A DNA stretch of 64,000 nucleotides from Halocaridina rubra (Eukaryota; Arthropoda; Malacostraca; Decapoda; Atyidae). Positions 57,291 to 64,000 of the stretch are shown piece after piece; position 1 is the first letter of the stretch, and each line of letters starts with the position of its first letter. A model generated the notes under the pieces. The model did no database searches. It was not told the origin of the DNA and was given only the letters and a program-made list of their open reading frames with translations. The position numbers were made by a program, and so were the translations under genes. The DNA lies in contig JAXCGZ010015157.1 of NCBI GenBank assembly GCA_037179515.1, forward strand, positions 110,068 to 174,067, in the 5' to 3' direction.

Positions 57291-57860
57291 AAATTCTTGG
57301 TAAATGCTGCTGCTATTCTTGAGCCTTTGAATAGTCTTTTGAGAAATTATGTTAGATGGAAGTGGAATGAAGAACATAGTAAAGGTTTCCAAGAATCTAA
57401 AACGTTATTAGATGCCTGTTTAATTAATTGTGATCCTAATTTACCTATCATGGTGTCTGCTGACAGTTGTAAATATGGTTTGGGTGCTGTTCTTTGTCAG
57501 CAGAAGGATGGTGCTGAATTGCCAATCATTTTTGCATCCCAAATGCTAAATAAAGCCAAGGCCAATTATTCTCAGACAGAAAAGGAGGCCCTTGCACTTA
57601 TTTTTGCGCTGAAGAAATCTCATCCCAATTTGTGAGGTCATGCATTTTCTCCAAGTATGAATCACAAACCACTTTTAAGTTGGTTCAATCCTAATAAGCT
57701 TATTCTTGAAATGGCCTCTGGTAGGATCCAGCAATGGTCATTGATACTACAAGCCTATTCGTTTGAGTTGTATCATCATTCAGGTAATCTTTAGGCATGG
57801 CTGATGCTTTGAGCCGATTACCACTAGCAAATGCACCTGATAGTGTTCCTGTTTGTGCAG
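57291..57860 (+). pseudogene. GypE2 RNase H
   Basis: NSLLRNYVRWKWNEEHSKGF then IMVSADSCKYGLGAVLCQQ (first acidic residue), LPIIFASQMLNKAKANYSQ and EKEALALIFALKK (Glu). It breaks at 57635, continues as MNHKPLLSWFNP and IQQWSLILQAYSFELYHH, then GMADALSRLPLANAP in another frame. Confidence 0.82.
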
Positions 57861-58732
57861 AGTGAATCCAGCTGGTTAATTCATTGGATGCCACCCCTGT
57901 AACTGCTAATGACATTAGTAAGTGGACTTCTAAGGACTCATTACTTGCTAAAGTGCTACTCTATCTAGAATGTGGTTGGCCTGAGAATATTGAGAATGGA
58001 TTGAGACCGTTCTTCCATCGAAAGATTGAATTAAGTGCTCAATAAGGTTGCATTCTGTTGAAACTTAGGGTAATTATTCCTCCTAAAGGGAGAGAGAGTA
58101 TGTTAAATGAGGTGCCTCAAGAGCATTTGGGCTCTACTAAAATGAAGCAATTGGCCCAAAGTTATATTTGGTGGCCTGGATTGGACCGTGAGCTTGAAGA
58201 TTTGTCAGCTGGGTGCTCCGTTTGCCTAGCTACTAGAGCATTGCCTAAAAAGCCACCTTTACACCCTTGGAATTGGCCAGAAGGCCATTGGTGAGAGTAC
58301 ATGCTGACTATGTTGATCCACCCATGGGTACCTATTTTCTAGTGCTAATTGATGCTCATTCTAAGTGGATTGAAGTGCTACCTACTAAAGACACTAGTTC
58401 TTTTGTTACTATTAATCTCATTAGAAATGTTTTCTCACATTTTGGTCTGCCTATGACACTCATTACTGACAATGGTCCTAATTTTATATCTAGGGAATTC
58501 AACCTATTTCTGGAGAAGAAAGGTGTTCGTCATATCACGTCTGCACCCTAACAGCCAAGCATGAATGGCCAGGCTAAAAATACTGTCAAAGGTCTTAAAA
58601 ATTTCCTCAAACACTGTTCTGCTGAAGAATGGAGAACTAAGTTAGATAAGTATCTTTTCCAGTACAGAGTGACACCTCGTTCTACTACTGGAGTGTCTCC
58701 AGCTGAGTTGATGTTTGGCAGAAGGCTATGTA
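57861..58732 (+). pseudogene. GypE2 integrase, third catalytic residue lost
   Basis: The zinc module is at 58100-58260 (HLGSTKMKQLAQSYIWW, CSVCLATRA). A frame shift near 58285 precedes the core 58267-58551: VRVHADYVDP (Asp), LITDNGPNFI (Asp). After a TAA at 58549-58551 comes SMNGQAKNTVKGLKNFL, where the catalytic Glu of the usual GQAE motif is Lys (AAA at 58576-58578). The core ends at TGVSPAELMFGRRLC. The C-terminal region is absent. Confidence 0.85.
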
Positions 58733-60245
58733 GCGAATTCCAATTATCAACTGCTCTTACACTGAAAAAGTATTTCCTTACATCCTGCAAAGAAGTTTTC
58801 TTACGAATCTTCAAACTATGACCTCTAGTTCTAGAGCCTGCCATATCAAAATATCGATCCCTATCCACTCTATAATAACCATGAAGGAATTTAAAGACTG
58901 TCACCATATCCCCCCCTCAATCTTCTAGCTTCGAGTGATGGTAAGTCTAATTCTCTCAGCCTCTCATCATAACTGAGATTACGTATTTCTGGCACCAGTT
59001 TCGTAGCATGTCTTTGAACTTTTTCAAGCTTAGTTATGTGCTTTTTCAAGTGTGGATTCCAAAAGGGGGCTGCATATTCGAGTTTTGGCCTCACATAGGT
59101 TACATAAATATTTCTGAGCATTTCCTTGTCCATGTGCCTGAAGGCTACCCTTACATTTGATAAGAATGTATATGCTGCCCTTACTATGCCATTTATATGT
59201 ATTTCTGGAGACAAATTTGCTAGTATGTTTATTCCTAGATCTCTCTCATTTTCTGTCTCTTGAAGTTGTACTCCAGCCACCGAGTAGTCAAGCTTGGGCC
59301 TTCTTGCACTTGTACCCATCCTCATTACCTTACATTTTGAAGTATTAAATTTCATTAGCCACTTTTCTGACCACTCATGCAGAGTATTTAGATATTCCTG
59401 AAGTTTTCTACCATTGTTCTCGTTTCTTACTTTCTTCACAATTTTTGCATCATCTGCAAAACATATTCATGAATGAATTTACAGACTCTGGTAGGTCATT
59501 TACATATACAAGGAACAAAAGTGGCCCTAAAACTGAACCGTGTGGAACTCCACTACTAACTCTTCTCCATTCAGACACTGAGTGTCTTGCTCTAACCCTC
59601 TGTTCCCTTTCTTGTAAGTAAGTTTTTATCCATTCCAAGACATTTCCACCTATTCTAGCCATTGATTGCAGCTTCCTAATAAGTCTCCCATGTGGAACAG
59701 TGTCAAACGCTTTCTGGAAGTCTAGGGATATGCAATCTGCCCAGCCCTCTCTTTCCTGTAAGATTCGGCTTACCTCATCATAAAATTCTAATAAGTTTGT
59801 TACTGTTGATCTACCTTTTCTGAAGCCATGTTGCCTCACTGACAAAAGTTGAAGGATTCCAAGTGAAGAGAGATATATTTCCTTAGTAGTTTCTTCATAA
59901 CTTTACAAACTATGCTGGTCAAGGAAACAGGTCTATAGTTTAGAGCCGTGTCCCTCCTTCCCTTTTTGAAGATAGGTGTCACATTTGCTTGTTTCCAGCA
60001 TCTTGGAATCTCCCCTGACTCCAGTGACTTTTTAAATATGATACTTAGTGCCAATGATATTGAGTTTGCACATTTTTTAAGTACATGAGGGGATATGTCA
60101 TCAGGACCTGTAGCTTTATGAATATCTAACTCCATCAGCGCCTTGCATACCTCTGTGGCTGTAAGGTTAATGTTCTCTAATACCGGCCCCTGAGCTTCTA
60201 TCTCTGCAATCTGAGGGGGTGGGGTATTTTCTACTGTAAATACTC
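58733..60245 (-). pseudogene. LINE-B copy B6, lacking both ends
   Basis: Minus-strand RT. 60241-59836 has [20 protein letters not shown] and [12 protein letters not shown], 59845-59450 has motif [17 protein letters not shown], 59439-58891 holds the thumb region, and 58907-58740 the last blocks. One base lost near 59845 and one gained at about 59458 shift the frame, the latter inside motif C (MFADDA becomes MFCR-stop). The 3' tail of the family is missing, so the left border is a recombination joint rather than an insertion end. Confidence 0.9.
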
Positions 60246-62311
<2,066 letters not shown>

Positions 62312-62315
62312 AGAT

Positions 62316-62333
62316 TGGCGCCCGAACAGGGAC
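62316..62333 (+). other. GypP primer-binding site, tRNA-Lys type
   Basis: TGGCGCCCGAACAGGGAC, four bases after the LTR end, is a full 18-base complement of the 3' end of a lysine tRNA (CCA included). Many retroviruses and some Gypsy elements use this primer. Confidence 0.85.
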
Positions 62334-62996
62334 CCGAACAGACAGACTGATTTTATAAATTTATTTTTATTTTGCTTTTTAACATTGCACATGAAACCCG
62401 ATTACCATTGGCTCGATTATTGAAATGAATGAATCTTAGGCTGCACACGAAAATTTTCGCGCTAGAGACGTTGCGGATAAGAAATTTTTCTTTATTTTCA
62501 ATATTAATTGTGGTAACTAATATTTTCTTGTTTCCCATGTGGTAAACAATATTTCAGGAAATCTACATGAGATTATGCGGTAACAGACTTAAGAAATTTT
62601 GCATGACGAGAAGACGTGTTATTTAAAATTTCATTTATTTGCGTGATAAGATTGAGTTTTAAAGCATTCGTGTTTTATATATCCGTTAAAGGGTGATACT
62701 TGTTAGGAATTGTTTATATTTCTTTGGGATTTAGGAATTGGGAGAAAGCATATTAAATATTTTTGCTTATAATTGTGTTTTATATTCAAGCATTGACTGC
62801 TCATAGATTGGAAGAAAAACTTTGGTGTCATTTATCGAGCCTAGGCTAAGCCTTTCATGTGTCTGAGTTGTCACTTGAAAATAAATTTTCTCATTACTAG
62901 TAGAAATGTGTAATCTGGCTGCCTAGTAAGCTGTTAGCTTATCGTTGGTGTATTTTGCATAGGATCTGTGCCCTTTTGGTAACACTCCAGAATTTT

Positions 62997-63158
62997 ACTT
63001 ACGACATTTTATTTGTGGGTACTGCCATATACGCGCTCATACGCAGGCACGACCGCTATACTCTACTTGTTCGTATTACTTACGACATTTTATTTGTGGG
63101 TACTGCCATATACGTGCTCATACGCAGGCACGACCGCTATACTGTACTTGTTTGTATT
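62997..63158 (+). repeat. Tandem repeat, 81 bp x 2, in GypP leader
   Basis: Units at 62997 and 63078, each with ACTTACGACATTTTATTTGT and GCAGGCACGACCGCTATACT. Only a few differences separate them. Confidence 0.9.
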
Positions 63159-63196
63159 CTCCGGCACTGGGTGCTAGTCGGTAAAATTCGTTATTG

Positions 63197-63744
63197 CTCA
63201 TTCCTTTCATTTGCACCATAACTGCAGGTACTGCCACATATTGCTGTTAAGCAGGCACGACTGCCATTCTGTATTACCAGTGTTTCATGCACTGTTTTGC
63301 AACATTTTGTTGCTGTTGCACTTGATTGTGTTGCTCATTCCTTTCATTTGCACAATAACCGCAGGTACTGCCACGTATTGCTGTTAAGCAGGCACGACTG
63401 CCATTCTGTATTACCAGTGTTTCATGCACTGTTTTGCAACATTTTGTTGCTGTTGCACTTGATTGTGTTGCTCATTCCTTTCATTTGCACGATTACCGCA
63501 GGTACTGCCACATATTGCTGTTAAGCAGGCACGACTGCCATTCTGTATTACCAGTGTTTCATGCACTGTTTTGCAACATTTTGTTGCTGTTGCACTTGAT
63601 TGTGTTGCTCATTCCTTTCATTTGCACCATAACTGCAGGTACTGCCACGTATTGCTGTTAAGCAGGCATGACTGCCATTCTGTATTGCCAGTGTTTCATG
63701 CACTGTTTTGCAACATTTTGCTGCTGTTGCACTTGATTGTATTT
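63197..63744 (+). repeat. Tandem repeat, 137 bp x 4, in GypP leader
   Basis: Units start at 63197, 63334, 63471 and 63608 (CTCATTCCTTTCATTTGCAC), all of identical length with few substitutions. They share the core GGTACTGCCA...GCAGGCACGAC with the 81-bp units upstream. Confidence 0.95.
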
Positions 63745-63933
63745 TGAGTCACTTTTATGGTGAGGTTTTGAGATCAGTTTTACGTTTAAGTTTGAACTGT
63801 GGTGTTGAATTTTTTTTTCTCTCCTTGGTGTTGTGTGGTTCTATCATTTTTTTTTCTACTACTGTATTGTAGAGATTTGTTTTTTGTGTGTGGTTGTTTT
63901 GGCACTTCGTTATTGACTGTTTAGGAAACAAAC

Positions 63934-64000
63934 ATGGAAACCATCAAAACATTCGATGAGGAGCGTTACCTGGACATAATGATTGCTAGGGGTGAGAGAT
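63934..64000 (+). CDS. GypP gag, first 22 codons
   Basis: ATG at 63934 reads METIKTFDEERYLDIM, parallel to the GypD gag block TIKTFDGETYLDTI. The shared start supports this ATG. The rest lies beyond the window. Confidence 0.7.
   Translation, partial: METIKTFDEERYLDIMIARGER

Larger units (their letters stand above)
55640..58732 (+). mobile_element. GypE2: Mag-like Gypsy, both ends missing
   Basis: Gag end - zinc knuckles - protease - RT - RNase H - integrase in standard Gypsy order on the plus strand. It starts within gag and is cut in the integrase at ELMFGRRLC, where LINE-B copy B6 begins. The family resembles GypE1 but is a different lineage. No LTR is certain. Confidence 0.85.
62334..63933 (+). 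other. GypP leader
   Basis: A non-coding 1.6-kb leader between primer site and gag, unusually long for Gypsy. It includes two blocks of tandem repeats and T-rich sequence before gag. Frames at 62955-63221 and 63297-63747 are produced by the repeats and overlap each other. Confidence 0.7.

Noticed and set aside
63197..63744. Regular 137-bp repeats that could suggest a CRISPR-like array or a repeat protein
   Set aside because: No short repeat/spacer structure, and units are adjacent without unique spacers. The frames exist because unit length is not a multiple of three and lacks stops. They lie in an LTR-element leader.

Overview
This window is eukaryotic and looks like repeat-dense, AT-rich invertebrate DNA. 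The mix is BEL/Pao, several Ty3/Gypsy lineages, CR1/Jockey-like and RTE-like LINEs, tRNA-derived SINEs, and long (TA)n arrays. In my judgement that mix suggests a decapod crustacean or close relative, but this is inference. No host protein gene, rRNA, functional tRNA or CRISPR array could be supported. Almost everything recognisable is a retroelement or a fragment of one.

Layout, left to right. 1-967 is unassigned. 974-2140 is a decayed CR1/L2-like LINE (LINE-A). 2457-2653 is a tRNA-derived SINE between perfect 17-bp target duplications. 3031-5978 is a minus-strand copy (B1) of the commonest LINE here, LINE-B. 5979-6430 is another LINE fragment. 6602-10057 is a minus-strand Gypsy (GypG), cut at its integrase by a poly-A/(TA)n tract. 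Its 5' region (to about 10970) carries two tandem duplications. 10979-11202 is a second SINE. 11211-13445 is a minus RTE split by LINE-B copy B2. 13541-17908 is a plus RTE split by the best-preserved LINE-B copy, B3. 18040-21680 is a minus LINE (LINE-N) split by a small Mag-like Gypsy with two 410-bp LTRs (GypE1). 22100-24560 is a Jockey-like LINE (LINE-F).

24594-31166 is a minus Gypsy (GypD) with about 2-kb LTRs. Its integrase end precedes its reverse transcriptase, the Gmr1-like domain order, and it is split by LINE-B copy B4. 31767-51173 is a nested stack. BEL-1 was entered by BEL-2 (5-bp duplication ACTAA). The right-hand LTR of BEL-2 was entered by LINE-B copies B5 and B7. B5 was entered by a Gypsy now reduced to a solo LTR (5-bp duplication AACTC).

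51174-52055 is unassigned. 52056-52304 is (CT)n/(TA)n. 52307-53097 is a threefold tandem array of about 273 bp carrying tRNA-like sequence. 53280-55360 is a minus I/R1-type LINE with RNase H (LINE-M). 55640-58732 is a second Mag-like Gypsy (GypE2). 58733-60245 is LINE-B copy B6. From 60411 to the window end is the 5' end of a plus-strand Gypsy (GypP) of the GypD family: LTR, tRNA-Lys-type primer site, a leader with tandem repeats, and the first codons of gag.

Functionally these are self-propagating parts: gag/ORF1 coats, proteases, endonucleases, reverse transcriptases and integrases. Nearly every pol gene is broken by stops, frameshifts, deletions or active-site changes. The nesting gives a relative age order: RTE, LINE-N, BEL-1 and GypD are oldest, BEL-2 is intermediate, and LINE-B and the GypP-type LTRs are youngest.
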